Made by a program: the position numbers and the translations under genes
Shown: one piece after another, positions 44,550 through 53,662 of the stretch
Numbering within the stretch: the first letter of the stretch is position 1
How the letters are laid out: each line of letters begins with the position of its first letter
NCBI GenBank assembly: GCA_020639135.1
Contig: JACKHE010000002.1
Coordinates: 372,001-436,000 of the forward strand
Reading direction: 5' to 3'
Source: Phycisphaeraceae bacterium
GTDB taxonomy: Bacteria; Planctomycetota; Phycisphaerae; Phycisphaerales; UBA1924
DNA: 64,000 bases
The notes under the pieces: model-generated
The model's input: only the letters and a program-made list of their open reading frames with translations
Told to the model about the DNA's origin: nothing
Databases searched by the model: none

Positions 44550-45041
44550 TCAGAGGTACGAGCTCAGGATCCACAGCCCCAGGTCCAGCGCGATCGCCGC
44601 GTACAGCCCCGCGAAGAGGTCATCGACGAGCACGCCCCAGCCGGCGTGCAGCTTCTGCATCGCATTGGCCGGCGGCGGCTTGATCACATCGAAGATCCGG
44701 AACAGCACGAACGCGGCGCCGACGGTCAGCGTCGCCTCCTGGAATCCGCTGACCCCGATGGTGGCGAGCAGGAACAGCGGGATGCACTGTCCCGCCGCCT
44801 CGTCGGCGACGATCTGGCCTGCGTCCTTCTTCCCGAACTTCGCCTCGGCCCACTCGCCGAAGACGACACAAGCCACGCTGAACACCACGAACCAAGCCGC
44901 CAGCACGCCGATGTACACGCCCTGCGGCGCCCCCAGCAGCAGCAGCGCCCAGGCCAGAGCGGCGGCGGGCATCGAGCCCCACGTCCCCGATGCGGGTCGG
45001 AACAGCCCGGTCCCGAAGCAGGTGATAAGAATCAGTCGCAC
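44550..45041 (-). CDS. pgpA: Phosphatidylglycerophosphatase A
   Basis: PgpA removes the terminal phosphate of phosphatidylglycerophosphate to give phosphatidylglycerol. The 163-residue membrane protein starts at GTG, one base after the stop of pgsA. It has the family N-terminal GTWGSMPAA, the central VADEAAGQCIPLFLL, and the C-terminal FDVIKPPPANAMQKL and GVLVDDLFAGLYAA with the conserved Asp pair. Four membrane segments are visible. Neighbour PgsA makes its substrate, so the two genes form a two-step module. Confidence 0.95.
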   Translation of the reverse strand: MRLILITCFGTGLFRPASGTWGSMPAAALAWALLLLGAPQGVYIGVLAAWFVVFSVACVVFGEWAEAKFGKKDAGQIVADEAAGQCIPLFLLATIGVSGFQEATLTVGAAFVLFRIFDVIKPPPANAMQKLHAGWGVLVDDLFAGLYAAIALDLGLWILSSYL

Positions 45042-45042
45042 G

Positions 45043-45702
45043 TCAGGCGTTCTCCCGGCTTGGCCCGGGCAGGGCGTAGCGGATCGTCGTCAGCAGGTAT
45101 CGCCACCCGCTGATGATCGTCACGACGACCGTCGCCCAGACCAACCCACTGATGACCGTTCGGGACCACGATCCCCCGGCGGCGCCGAACCGCCACAGCA
45201 GCAGCAGGACGACCGGGACGCAGATCGCCTGGAGGATCATCTTGAGCTTGCCCGACCAGACCGCCGGCAGGGGCTGACCCTCGGCCTCGACGACTCCCCG
45301 GATCGAGGTCGCCAGCATCTCCCGGGTCAGGATCACGACGACCATCCACGGCGCGACCCGGGTCAACTGCCCGTCCGTCGCGCTCTGGAACCCCGGCCCG
45401 GCCATCAGGATGAAGGCCCCGATCACCAGCACCTTGTCCGCGAGGGGGTCCATGACGCGCCCGAATGTCGAGATCGCGTTCCACCGCCGGGCCAGGGCGC
45501 CGTCCAGCGCATCGGTGACCGCGGCGATGACAAACAGCCCCGCCGAGAGCGGGAGGATCCAGTCCAGATCGGCGCCATCGCGGTACACCGAGAGCGCCGC
45601 GATGAACGCGGCGGTCAGCACGAGCCGCGCCACCGTCAGGGCGTTCGGGATCACGGCGCGGACGGGGTCCGGCGCCGGTCCGGGATCGGGGATGGCGTCC
45701 AT
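45043..45702 (-). CDS. pgsA: CDP-diacylglycerol--glycerol-3-phosphate 3-phosphatidyltransferase
   Basis: PgsA joins CDP-diacylglycerol and glycerol 3-phosphate to give phosphatidylglycerophosphate. The CDP-alcohol phosphatidyltransferase signature D-x2-D-G-x2-A-R-x8-G-x3-D-x3-D is present from DALDGALARR to GRVMDPLADK (residues about 64-90). The 219-residue protein has about five membrane helices, and the N-terminus reads VIPNALTVARLVL. It is directly followed by pgpA, with which it must be co-transcribed, and diverges from nuoJ. Confidence 0.96.
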   Translation of the reverse strand: MDAIPDPGPAPDPVRAVIPNALTVARLVLTAAFIAALSVYRDGADLDWILPLSAGLFVIAAVTDALDGALARRWNAISTFGRVMDPLADKVLVIGAFILMAGPGFQSATDGQLTRVAPWMVVVILTREMLATSIRGVVEAEGQPLPAVWSGKLKMILQAICVPVVLLLLWRFGAAGGSWSRTVISGLVWATVVVTIISGWRYLLTTIRYALPGPSRENA

Positions 45703-45891
45703 GCGGCGATGGTACCGGCGCGGCGGTCGGCGGGGAGTTGTGCGGAGTTGAAGGGCACTGGGGGGGCCTCTATCCTGACGACCCGGCCTCTGAAGGCCGA
45801 GTCGCCAGTCGAATCTCCAAAGCCTCTATTCCTGATCGCGTTCTCGATCGTCTGGCGGGCTTCCGATCCCGCTCCGGGAATCCCGTTCTCC

Positions 45892-46980
45892 GTGGAACAC
45901 GTGCTCTCACCGATCATCCTGTACGCCGCGATCGCGATCGGCGCGGTCGGTGTGGCGCTGGCGCTTCCCCGCAAGGCGAACGTGAACCCCCAGCCGCTGG
46001 GCGCCCTGATCGCCGCCGCCGGGATCGGCGGGCTGATCGCCGTTCTGGCGATGGTCGCCGGAGACGACCGGCCCAACCTGTTCTTCTATGTCTTCGCGTT
46101 CATCGCGCTGGGCGCGGCCCTGCGGGTGATCACGCACCCCAGACCGATCTACTCGGCGCTGTACTTCATCCTGTCGATCCTCGCGTCCGCCGGGCTCTAC
46201 CTGCTGCTGGACGCGGAGTTCATGACGTTCGCGCTGATCATCATCTACGCCGGCGCGATCCTGATCACCTACCTCTTCGTGATCATGCTCGCGACGACGG
46301 CGCCCTCGGACGAGGGGTACGAGGACCTGGAAGAGTACGACGCAGTCGCGCGGGAGCCCGTGATCGCCACTGGCGCGGGGTTCCTCGTGCTGGCGATCCT
46401 GACCGGCTGGCTGTCGGTCGGGGTGCCGCACCTCCCGCCACCGGCCTACAAAGGCGGCGACGAGGCGCTGGCGCAACTCCCGCTGAAGGTTCAGCAGGCG
46501 TTCGACGAAGTCGGCCTGCTCGAACACGCCGACGGCGAGATGCTCCCCTTCGACCCGGGGAGCGTCGCCGGGACGTACTACGACCCCCTGACCCGCCAGG
46601 CGCAGCTGCTGCTGGCGGATCCGTCCCGTTTCCGCGGCATGCTGCGGCAGGCCCGCGCCAGGGCCCGGGGTGAGGACGTCTCCGAGGACGCCGATGCGCT
46701 CTCTCCCGAAGCGGCGGCGCTGGTGGTCAACGAGCCGGTGACACGGCGCGACGGCACGGTCGTCGTTCTGGTCTCGTTCCCGGAATCGCTGCGCGCCAGG
46801 AATATCGAATCGGTGGGTCTCGAGCTCATCGGGGGCCACCCGCTGACGCTGGAGATGGCGGGGATCATCCTGCTGCTGGCGATGCTCGGCGCCGTCGTGC
46901 TGGCGCGCAAGCGGATCGACCTCGAGCAGGCGGAGAAGCTCGCCGCCGCGACCGGCACGCTGGGGGGAGGCCACGCATGA
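45892..46980 (+). CDS. nuoJ: NADH-quinone oxidoreductase subunit J with extra N-terminal helices and a large insert
   Basis: The NuoJ core is FYVFAFIALGAALRVITHPR, SALYFILSILASAGLYLLLDAEF and the next helix ALIIIYAGAILITYLFVIMLA. I start it at a GTG (362 residues); a second GTG three codons later is possible, and there is no ATG. Two additional helices precede the core, and an extra helix plus a polar insert of about 120 residues (PPAYKGGDEALAQLP to LELIGGHPLT) separates the core from the last helix, LTLEMAGIILLLAMLGAVV. Typical NuoJ is 160-200 residues, so this one is about twice as long. It overlaps nuoK by 4 bases. Confidence 0.92.
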   Translation: MEHVLSPIILYAAIAIGAVGVALALPRKANVNPQPLGALIAAAGIGGLIAVLAMVAGDDRPNLFFYVFAFIALGAALRVITHPRPIYSALYFILSILASAGLYLLLDAEFMTFALIIIYAGAILITYLFVIMLATTAPSDEGYEDLEEYDAVAREPVIATGAGFLVLAILTGWLSVGVPHLPPPAYKGGDEALAQLPLKVQQAFDEVGLLEHADGEMLPFDPGSVAGTYYDPLTRQAQLLLADPSRFRGMLRQARARARGEDVSEDADALSPEAAALVVNEPVTRRDGTVVVLVSFPESLRARNIESVGLELIGGHPLTLEMAGIILLLAMLGAVVLARKRIDLEQAEKLAAATGTLGGGHA

Positions 46981-47324
46981 GCGATGCGATGTCTCATTTC
47001 CTGGCGCTGACGCCGATGGCGGACGTGACGCTGTACCACTACCTCGTCGTCTCGGCGGCGATGTTCGCACTGGGGCTGGTCGGGTTCGTCTCCCGGCGGA
47101 ACATGATCGTCATGTTCCTGTGCACCGAACTGATGTTCCAGGGGGCCGGGCTGGCGATGATCGCCTTCGGGCGCCGCTGGATGGACCACAACGGCGAGGT
47201 CTTCGTGATCTTCGTGCTGACCATCGCCGCGGCGGAGGCGGCCCTGGCGCTGGCGCTGGTGGTGCTGCTGTACCGGAAGAAGCATTCGCTGGACACGGAG
47301 GCGTGGGCCCAACTCCGGGGCTGA
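46977..47324 (+). CDS. nuoK: NADH-quinone oxidoreductase subunit K
   Basis: A 115-residue proton-pumping antiporter-like subunit of complex I. The three helices include ALGLVGFVSRRNMIVMFLCTELMF with the membrane-embedded Glu of the family in the second, and VFVIFVLTIAAAEAALALALVV with the second conserved Glu. The N-terminus MSDAMSHFLALTPMADVTLYH is longer than usual. It overlaps nuoJ by 4 bases and precedes nuoL by 15. Confidence 0.95.
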   Translation: MSDAMSHFLALTPMADVTLYHYLVVSAAMFALGLVGFVSRRNMIVMFLCTELMFQGAGLAMIAFGRRWMDHNGEVFVIFVLTIAAAEAALALALVVLLYRKKHSLDTEAWAQLRG

Positions 47325-47339
47325 CGAGGGGCACAACAG

Positions 47340-49529
47340 ATGGCAGGGATCATCGCCAATCTGATGTCAGGGCTCGCCCCGACGCTCGCGACGGCGCACG
47401 GCGCCGCGGGGCACGCCGTCACCAACGGCGCCCACGAGGCGGCGGCCGCGCACGCCGCAACGCCGTTCGAGTTCATCACCCCCGACGCCGGGCCCGGCTT
47501 TGCGCTGCTGATCCTGGCGCTCCCGCTGCTGGCGTCGGTCCTGTGCGGGGTGTACGCGGCGCTGGGGATCAAGGGCAAGTTCCCGGCGTGGTCCACGGTG
47601 GTCCTGCTCGCCGGCTCCTTCGTGGCCACGCTCATGGCCGCCGGGACGGTCTTCCAGTCCAACGCGCCGCTGATCGTGCACGGCTTCGACTGGATCAGCC
47701 TCAAGTGGGGCAACGTCCCCGGTCAATCCCTGACGGCGAACTTCAGCCTGTTCCTCGACCAGCTCACCGTGTTGTGGATGCTCTTCGTCACCGGCCTGGC
47801 GACGCTCATCGCGCTGTACGCGAGCGAGTACATGGCCGGCGACCGGGGTTACGCGCGGTTCTTCGGCTTCTTCGCGCTCTTCGTCTTCATGATGTCCTGC
47901 CTGGTGATGGGCGACAGCCTCGTGCTGCTGTACCTGGGCTGGGAGGGCGTCGGCCTCTGCTCCTACCTGCTCATCGGCTTCCTCTACAAGAAGCCCAGCG
48001 CGGTGGCCGCGGCGAAGAAGGCGTTCATCGTCAACCGCATCGGCGACCTGGGGCTCGCGCTGGGTCTGATGCTGGCGTTCACGCAGTTCGGCTCGCTCGA
48101 ATACAAGGAGATCTTCCGGCAGGTCGCCGAACTCCAGGCGGGCGTGGCGCACGGGCACGAGGTCCCGTGGTCGATCAGGGCGATCCCGTTGCTGCTGATG
48201 GTCGGCGCCTTCGGCAAGTCGGCGCAGCTGCCGCTGTACGTCTGGCTGCCGGACGCGATGGAGGGCCCGACGCCGGTGTCGGCGCTGATCCACGCCGCGA
48301 CGATGGTCACCGCCGGCGTGTACCTGATCGCGCGGTTCCTGCCGGTCTTCGAGCTCAACCCCGCCGCGCTCAACACCGTCGCGTGGATCGGCTGCCTGAC
48401 GGCCTTCTTCGCCGCGACCATCGGCATGGCCACGTACGACATCAAGCGCGTGATGGCCTACTCGACTGTGTCACAGCTCGGGTACATGTTCCTCGGGCTC
48501 GGCGTCCTCTCCAGCGCCGGCGCGGGCAACCACGTCGTCACGCACGCCTTCTTCAAGGCGACGCTGTTCCTCGCCTGCGGCGCCGTCATGCACGGCTTCG
48601 CGGGGCAGCTCGACCTGCGCCGGCTCTCGGGCCTGTGGCACATGAAGGGCTGGAAGATCGTCAGCGCGTCGATGCTCGTCGGCTGCCTGTGCCTGGCTGG
48701 GTTCCCGCTCTCTGCGGGGTTCTTCTCCAAGGACATGATCATCGCCGAGTCCTTCGTCACCGAGGGTTTCGGCGGCTCCCTCCTGGGGCTGCTGGCCCTG
48801 CTGACGGCCGGGCTGACGGCGTACTACACCTTCCGCGTCTTCTTCCGCGTCTTCGTCGGCCCGGTCGAGTACCACGCCGGCGATGAGCACCACGGCGATG
48901 ATGCGCACGACGACGGCCACGGTTTCCACCCCCATGCGCCGGGCTGGGCGATCAACACCGTGCTCGTCACGCTCAGCGCCTTCGCGCTCGCCGCGTCCAT
49001 CCCGTACCTGATTATGTGGTTCGGCGCCAGCCATGACGGCTGGATCACCGGGCTCGTGTCGCACTCGACCGCCAAGGCCTCGAATATCACCGTTGGCGTC
49101 GATCACACCGCGACGTTCCTCGGCGCCAACCCGCACTTCATCATGTACTTCGTCTCGGGCGGGATCGGGATCGTCGGCATTCTCGTCGCGTGGTTGCTGC
49201 ACTTCAGGGGACGCACCGAGGCGGCGACATCCCCCGGCGCCGAAGAAGCGGCCAGGGCAGTCGGCCCGATCCTCACCTGGGCGACCAACAAGTGGTACGT
49301 GGACGAGTTCTACGACTTCCTGCTGCGCAAGCCCCTGTGGTTCCTCGCGCACGTCTTCTACTTCATCGACGCGCTGCTCGTCGATGGCATCGTCAACCTC
49401 TTCGGCTGGATGCCCAGGGCGATCGGCGGTTCCCTCCGCCCCAGCCAGAACGGGTTCCTCCAGTCGTACGCCGTCGGGATGACCGGGGGGCTCGCGCTCC
49501 TGCTGGTCATCGTCTGGATCGTGGGATGA
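47340..49529 (+). CDS. nuoL: NADH-quinone oxidoreductase subunit L
   Basis: NuoL is the distal antiporter-like pump of complex I. The 729 residues include the core motifs FLYKKPSAVAAAKKAFIVNRIGDLGLALG (quoted in part as FIVNRIGDLGLALG), LPDAMEGPTPVSALIHAATMV with the family Lys/His residues, and the C-terminal lateral helix region with YYTFRVFFRVFVGP. The N-terminus is long and rich in His and Ala before the first helix. A His/Asp-rich loop AGDEHHGDDAHDDGHGFHPH (residues about 515-534) could bind metal, a local oddity. Confidence 0.96.
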   Translation: MAGIIANLMSGLAPTLATAHGAAGHAVTNGAHEAAAAHAATPFEFITPDAGPGFALLILALPLLASVLCGVYAALGIKGKFPAWSTVVLLAGSFVATLMAAGTVFQSNAPLIVHGFDWISLKWGNVPGQSLTANFSLFLDQLTVLWMLFVTGLATLIALYASEYMAGDRGYARFFGFFALFVFMMSCLVMGDSLVLLYLGWEGVGLCSYLLIGFLYKKPSAVAAAKKAFIVNRIGDLGLALGLMLAFTQFGSLEYKEIFRQVAELQAGVAHGHEVPWSIRAIPLLLMVGAFGKSAQLPLYVWLPDAMEGPTPVSALIHAATMVTAGVYLIARFLPVFELNPAALNTVAWIGCLTAFFAATIGMATYDIKRVMAYSTVSQLGYMFLGLGVLSSAGAGNHVVTHAFFKATLFLACGAVMHGFAGQLDLRRLSGLWHMKGWKIVSASMLVGCLCLAGFPLSAGFFSKDMIIAESFVTEGFGGSLLGLLALLTAGLTAYYTFRVFFRVFVGPVEYHAGDEHHGDDAHDDGHGFHPHAPGWAINTVLVTLSAFALAASIPYLIMWFGASHDGWITGLVSHSTAKASNITVGVDHTATFLGANPHFIMYFVSGGIGIVGILVAWLLHFRGRTEAATSPGAEEAARAVGPILTWATNKWYVDEFYDFLLRKPLWFLAHVFYFIDALLVDGIVNLFGWMPRAIGGSLRPSQNGFLQSYAVGMTGGLALLLVIVWIVG

Positions 49530-49536
49530 TTCACTG

Positions 49537-51156
49537 ATGCTGACCGCTCTGATCCTCATCCCGCTCTTTGGCGCCCTGCTGGTGGCTCTGGCGCCGGTGC
49601 GGTTCGCCAGGCTGCTCTCGACCGTCGTCACGCTGGCGGCGCTGGTCGTGTCCGTGGTCGCCGCATTCCGGTTCAACTGGTCGTACCCGGGCAGCGTCAG
49701 CTTCCAGCAGTCCTACACGCTCGTCGAGCAGCTCGGTGTGCGGCTGTCCGTCGGCGCCGATTCGGTGTCGCTGCTGCTGATCCTGCTCACGGCCCTGCTG
49801 GGCCCGCTTTGCGTCGTCGGTTCGTACACCGCGATCACGACGCGCGTCCGCAACTACTACGCCTGGCTGCTCGTCCTCCAGGCAGCGGTCACCGGCGTCT
49901 TCGCGGCGCAGGACCTCATGCTCTTCTACGTCTTCTTCGAGTTCACGCTGATCCCGCTCTACGTGCTGATCAGCCTGTACGGCTCGACGAACCGCCGCCG
50001 GGCGGCCACCAAGTTCTTCCTGTACACCTTCACCGGCTCGGTGATCGCGCTGGCGGGGCTCGTGTACGTCGCGTACGTCGGTTACGAGCGCAACCTTGGC
50101 TGGTCCTGGTCCATCGCCGAGCTGCAGAGCGCCGCGGCGAGCATGACCCGCCGCGAGCAGGCCTGGGTGATGCTGGCGATGCTCGCCGGCTTCGCGGTCA
50201 AGGTGCCGCTCTTTCCGGTGCACACGTGGCTGCCCCTGGCGCACACGGAGGCCCCGACCGCGGGCTCGGTCGTCCTCGCCGGTGTGCTGCTCAAGCTGGG
50301 AACGTACGCGTTCTACAAGTTCGTGCTGCCCTTCACGCCGCTCGCCGTGATGCAGTACGCCCCTGCGATCGCCGTGCTGGCGATCATTGGCATCATCTAC
50401 ACCGGGCTGATCTGCTGGGCGCAGAACGACGTGAAGAAGCTCGTCGCCTACTCCTCGGTCAGCCACCTCGGCTTCTGCGTCCTGGGGCTCTTCGCCGTCA
50501 ACATGGTCGGCATCAGCGGGTCGATCCTGTACATGCTCAACCACGGCCTCTCGACCGGCGCCCTCTTCTTCTGCATCGGCATGCTCTACGAGCGCTACCA
50601 CACGCGGTCGATGGACGAGATGGGGGGGCTATCCACCAAGATGCCCGTCTTCGCCTTCTTCCTCGTCTTCTTCACGATGGCGAGCGTGGGGCTGCCGGGC
50701 CTCAACGGCTTCGTCTCCGAGTTCATGTGCCTCCTCGGCGCGTTCCAGTCGGGCGCTGACGGCCCCGGCGGCGTCGCGTTCGGCTCGCTCGGCCCGTGGT
50801 TCGCCGCGGTCGCCGCGACCGGCATGATCGTCGCCGCGATGTACCTGCTCTACATGGTCGGCCGCGTGCTGTTCGGGCCCCTTCGCGAGCCCGCCGGGCA
50901 TCACGAGCACGAGAAGCTCCCGACGGATCTCTCCTGGCGCGAGATCGGCGTCCTGACTCCGATCGCTGTGCTGTGCCTCGTGCTGGGGCTCTACCCGAAA
51001 CCCGTGCTGCAGTCCCTTGAAGAGCCCGTGGCGATGGTCATCGACGAAATCCGCACCGTCAACCAGCGGGCGATCACCGAGGCGGAGCAGGCGATGCTCG
51101 CCGACCCGACCCAGCCGCAGACGCCGGTGGTCCTGGCGACGGAGACGACGCCATGA
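49537..51156 (+). CDS. nuoM: NADH-quinone oxidoreductase subunit M
   Basis: An antiporter-like proton-pump subunit of 539 residues, with about 14 helices. Key blocks seen are YVFFEFTLIPLYVLISLYGS with the conserved Glu, KVPLFPVHTWLPLAHTEAPTAGSVVLAGVLLKLGTY (in part: HTWLPLAHTEAPT and LLKLGTYAFYKF), and SSVSHLGFCVLGLF. It starts 7 bases after the nuoL stop and overlaps nuoN by 4, so the whole nuoJKLMN block is one operon. Confidence 0.97.
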   Translation: MLTALILIPLFGALLVALAPVRFARLLSTVVTLAALVVSVVAAFRFNWSYPGSVSFQQSYTLVEQLGVRLSVGADSVSLLLILLTALLGPLCVVGSYTAITTRVRNYYAWLLVLQAAVTGVFAAQDLMLFYVFFEFTLIPLYVLISLYGSTNRRRAATKFFLYTFTGSVIALAGLVYVAYVGYERNLGWSWSIAELQSAAASMTRREQAWVMLAMLAGFAVKVPLFPVHTWLPLAHTEAPTAGSVVLAGVLLKLGTYAFYKFVLPFTPLAVMQYAPAIAVLAIIGIIYTGLICWAQNDVKKLVAYSSVSHLGFCVLGLFAVNMVGISGSILYMLNHGLSTGALFFCIGMLYERYHTRSMDEMGGLSTKMPVFAFFLVFFTMASVGLPGLNGFVSEFMCLLGAFQSGADGPGGVAFGSLGPWFAAVAATGMIVAAMYLLYMVGRVLFGPLREPAGHHEHEKLPTDLSWREIGVLTPIAVLCLVLGLYPKPVLQSLEEPVAMVIDEIRTVNQRAITEAEQAMLADPTQPQTPVVLATETTP

Positions 51157-52781
51157 CCGAGAAACTCGCGCTGCTCCATCCCGAGATCGCGCTCTTCATC
51201 ACCGCGACGATCGTGATGATCCTGGGTCTCTCACCCAGGCGCCTCGTCCGCAAGAGCTGCGCGGTCATCACCGGCGTCGGGCTCATCGTCGCCGCCGTCT
51301 TCTCGTGGAACAGCCCCGCGATGTCCGGCATGTTCCCCGGGCTGCTGCCCTACGGCAAAACGGTCGTCACGCTCGTGGCGCTGCTGATCCTGCCGCTGCT
51401 GACGGGGCTGGTTGATCGCGATTACGAGGCCGATGTCGCCAGGGGCGAGCGGTTCGACCCGCTTCGCACGATGCGCGGCGAGTTCTACTCGTTCTTCCTG
51501 TTCTCCGTCATGGGCGTGCTCCTGTGCGTCAGCGCCGACGACCTGATCTGGCTCTTCCTCGCGCTGGAGCTCACCAGCCTCCCGACCTACGTCATGGTCG
51601 CGACCAGCTCGCACCGCCTCCGCGCCCAGGAGGCCGGCGTCAAGTACTTCTTCCTGGGCGCGCTCGGCGCCGCGATCTTCCTCTACGGCTTCGCGATGCT
51701 CTACGGCGCCACCGGGACCACGGACATCCCCGACATCGCGCGGCGGCTGGCGACCAGCGGGATCTCGCCCATCGCCACCCTCGGCGTCGTCATGGCCATC
51801 GTCGGCATCGCCTTCAAGATCGCCGCGGCGCCGATGCACTTCTACACCGCCGACGTGTACCAGGGCGCCGCTTCTCCGGTGACCGCCTACCTCGCCTTCG
51901 CCCCCAAGGCCGCGGGGTTTTTCGCGCTGATGCACATCCTGAGCACGGTCGGCTGGCGCCACGGCGACGGTGCGAGCCTCCCGGCGGACATCCGTGTCGT
52001 GCTCTGGGTCATGGCGGCGCTGACGATGACCGTCGGCAACGTCCTGGCGCTGCTCCAGACCTCCGTCAAACGCCTGCTGGCGTATTCCTCGATCGCGCAC
52101 TCCGGGTACATGCTCGTCGGTCTGCTCGTCGGTCCGGCGCTGGTGGCGCAGTCGCTCAACCCCCGCGACGTCAGCGCCCAGAACGGGCTCGCCGCGATGC
52201 TCTTCTACCTGCTGACCTACGGCGTCATGACCGCCGGCGTCTTCGCGGTCATCGCCTGCCTCGAGACGCGCACCCCGGCCGATCACGACGTCGAGCTCGA
52301 CTCGATCGAGGACCTCAAGGGCCTGTGCCGCCGGCAGCCGCTCCTGGGCTGGGCGCTGGTGCTTTGCGCCCTGTCGCTGCTGGGCCTGCCGCCCCTGCTC
52401 GGGTTCTTCGGCAAGCTCTTCCTCTTCACCAGCGCCATCGCCGCCCACGAGTACGTGCTCGTGATTGTCATGTCGGTCAACGCGGCCATCGGTGCGGTGT
52501 ACTACCTGCGCCTGGCGCTGGGCCCGCTCGTCGATGAGCCCAACGAGTTCCGTCCCAGGGCGAGGCTGATCCCGTCGTGGCCCCGGCAGACGATCGCGGT
52601 CGTCTCCGCGGTCGGCGTCGTGGCGCTGGCGTTCTGGATCACACCGATCCAGTTCGCCTCCAACACCGCCACACAGGCGGCGACCCCCGAATCGAGCGTG
52701 CCGGTGGCGATCGATTCCGCCTCGCCCAGCCGGGGCCTGCAGATCGCGCCGATCGATCAGCAGCTCAAGCCGCTGCCCTGA
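51153..52781 (+). CDS. nuoN: NADH-quinone oxidoreductase subunit N
   Basis: The last gene of the nuoJKLMN operon, 542 residues. It has LFLALELTSLPTYVMVATS with the family Glu, GVKYFFLGALGAAIFLYGFAMLYGATGTTDI (in part), FKIAAAPMHFYTADVYQGA with the conserved Lys and His/Asp, and LLAYSSIAHSGYMLVGL. The C-terminal tail after residue 500 is polar and threonine-rich (NTATQAATPESSVP) and probably disordered. NuoN, NuoM and NuoL are paralogous pumps. No terminator is obvious in the 41-base gap after it. Confidence 0.97.
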   Translation: MTEKLALLHPEIALFITATIVMILGLSPRRLVRKSCAVITGVGLIVAAVFSWNSPAMSGMFPGLLPYGKTVVTLVALLILPLLTGLVDRDYEADVARGERFDPLRTMRGEFYSFFLFSVMGVLLCVSADDLIWLFLALELTSLPTYVMVATSSHRLRAQEAGVKYFFLGALGAAIFLYGFAMLYGATGTTDIPDIARRLATSGISPIATLGVVMAIVGIAFKIAAAPMHFYTADVYQGAASPVTAYLAFAPKAAGFFALMHILSTVGWRHGDGASLPADIRVVLWVMAALTMTVGNVLALLQTSVKRLLAYSSIAHSGYMLVGLLVGPALVAQSLNPRDVSAQNGLAAMLFYLLTYGVMTAGVFAVIACLETRTPADHDVELDSIEDLKGLCRRQPLLGWALVLCALSLLGLPPLLGFFGKLFLFTSAIAAHEYVLVIVMSVNAAIGAVYYLRLALGPLVDEPNEFRPRARLIPSWPRQTIAVVSAVGVVALAFWITPIQFASNTATQAATPESSVPVAIDSASPSRGLQIAPIDQQLKPLP

Positions 52782-52822
52782 CCGGCTCGCTCTCGATCGC
52801 CATCAATCAAGACCTGTTCGGG

Positions 52823-53602
52823 TCACGCCTTGGCGGGCTTGGCAGCCGTGCCGGGCTTCTTCTCGGCGTTGTCGGCCTGCTCGATCAGCTTGATCAGCCC
52901 GCCGCCTTGCTGGATGACGCCCCCGATGAGGCCGATCACCGCGACGACCAGCGGGACGATGAGTCGGTTCTGCGACATCGTGTGACCCAGGTCGCCCTGC
53001 CAGACGCCCAGCCCCACGAAGAGGCTCAGCAGACCCAGGACCAGCATCGTCGAGCCGACGATCGAGGTGAACACGATCACCACGATGCGGAACGCGATGA
53101 ACGCCAGCATGCCCACGGCGATGAGCCCGATCACGGCGCCCAGCTGCACGCTGCTCTGCTGATCGGGCGGAGCGAGCATCGACCAGAGGTTGGCGCCCAG
53201 GAACGCGCCGGCGAGCCCGCCGAAAAACGCCACGGTGAACTTCATCAGCGGCAGCGCGATGATGGCGAAGAGCATCGCCAGCGCCAGCGCGGCGATCATC
53301 GCGCCGCTGCCCAGCTCGCTTCCCAGCGCCGAGCCGGCCCACATCCCGCACAGCGCGGCCAGGATCAGCACGACGGTCTTGCGCCACTTGTAGCCCTGGA
53401 AGGTGCAGATGCAGCCCAGGACGATCATCACGCCCGCCCAGACGATGTTGATCGACGTCAGGGTGTCCGCGAGGTCTTCCGGACGCATGAGCACGTCCAT
53501 ACCCTTGCGGAACTGTGCCGTGAGCACCTCGAAGGGGCTGCCGTTGAGGTTGTTGCCGTTGCTGGCGGCCTGCGCGAGCGTGACGAGGGGATGCAGGGTC
53601 AT
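52823..53602 (-). CDS. Multi-helix membrane protein of unknown function
   Basis: From the ATG at MTLHPLVTLAQ the protein has 259 residues and seven or eight membrane segments, with many glycines and alanines (LILAALCGMWAGSALGSELG, FTVAFFGGLAGAFLGANLWSML). A periplasmic segment of about 50 residues precedes the first of the main helices. The layout resembles DUF4203-type proteins (TMEM198-like). The C-terminal tail is lysine-rich (AEKKPGTAAKPAKA). Its neighbour is a similar membrane protein, so the two are probably a pair arising by duplication. No functional motif is seen. Confidence 0.7.
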   Translation of the reverse strand: MTLHPLVTLAQAASNGNNLNGSPFEVLTAQFRKGMDVLMRPEDLADTLTSINIVWAGVMIVLGCICTFQGYKWRKTVVLILAALCGMWAGSALGSELGSGAMIAALALAMLFAIIALPLMKFTVAFFGGLAGAFLGANLWSMLAPPDQQSSVQLGAVIGLIAVGMLAFIAFRIVVIVFTSIVGSTMLVLGLLSLFVGLGVWQGDLGHTMSQNRLIVPLVVAVIGLIGGVIQQGGGLIKLIEQADNAEKKPGTAAKPAKA

Positions 53603-53662
53603 TGGCGCCACCGATGCTGGAGCGTTGCCTGTGCGCAGGCTCCATAGGGAGGAGAAGCGGGT

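Noticed and set aside
44401..45891. An N-terminal extension of nuoJ covering the pgpA and pgsA region
   Set aside because: The frame is open but is antisense to two well-supported genes and has no membrane or family features.
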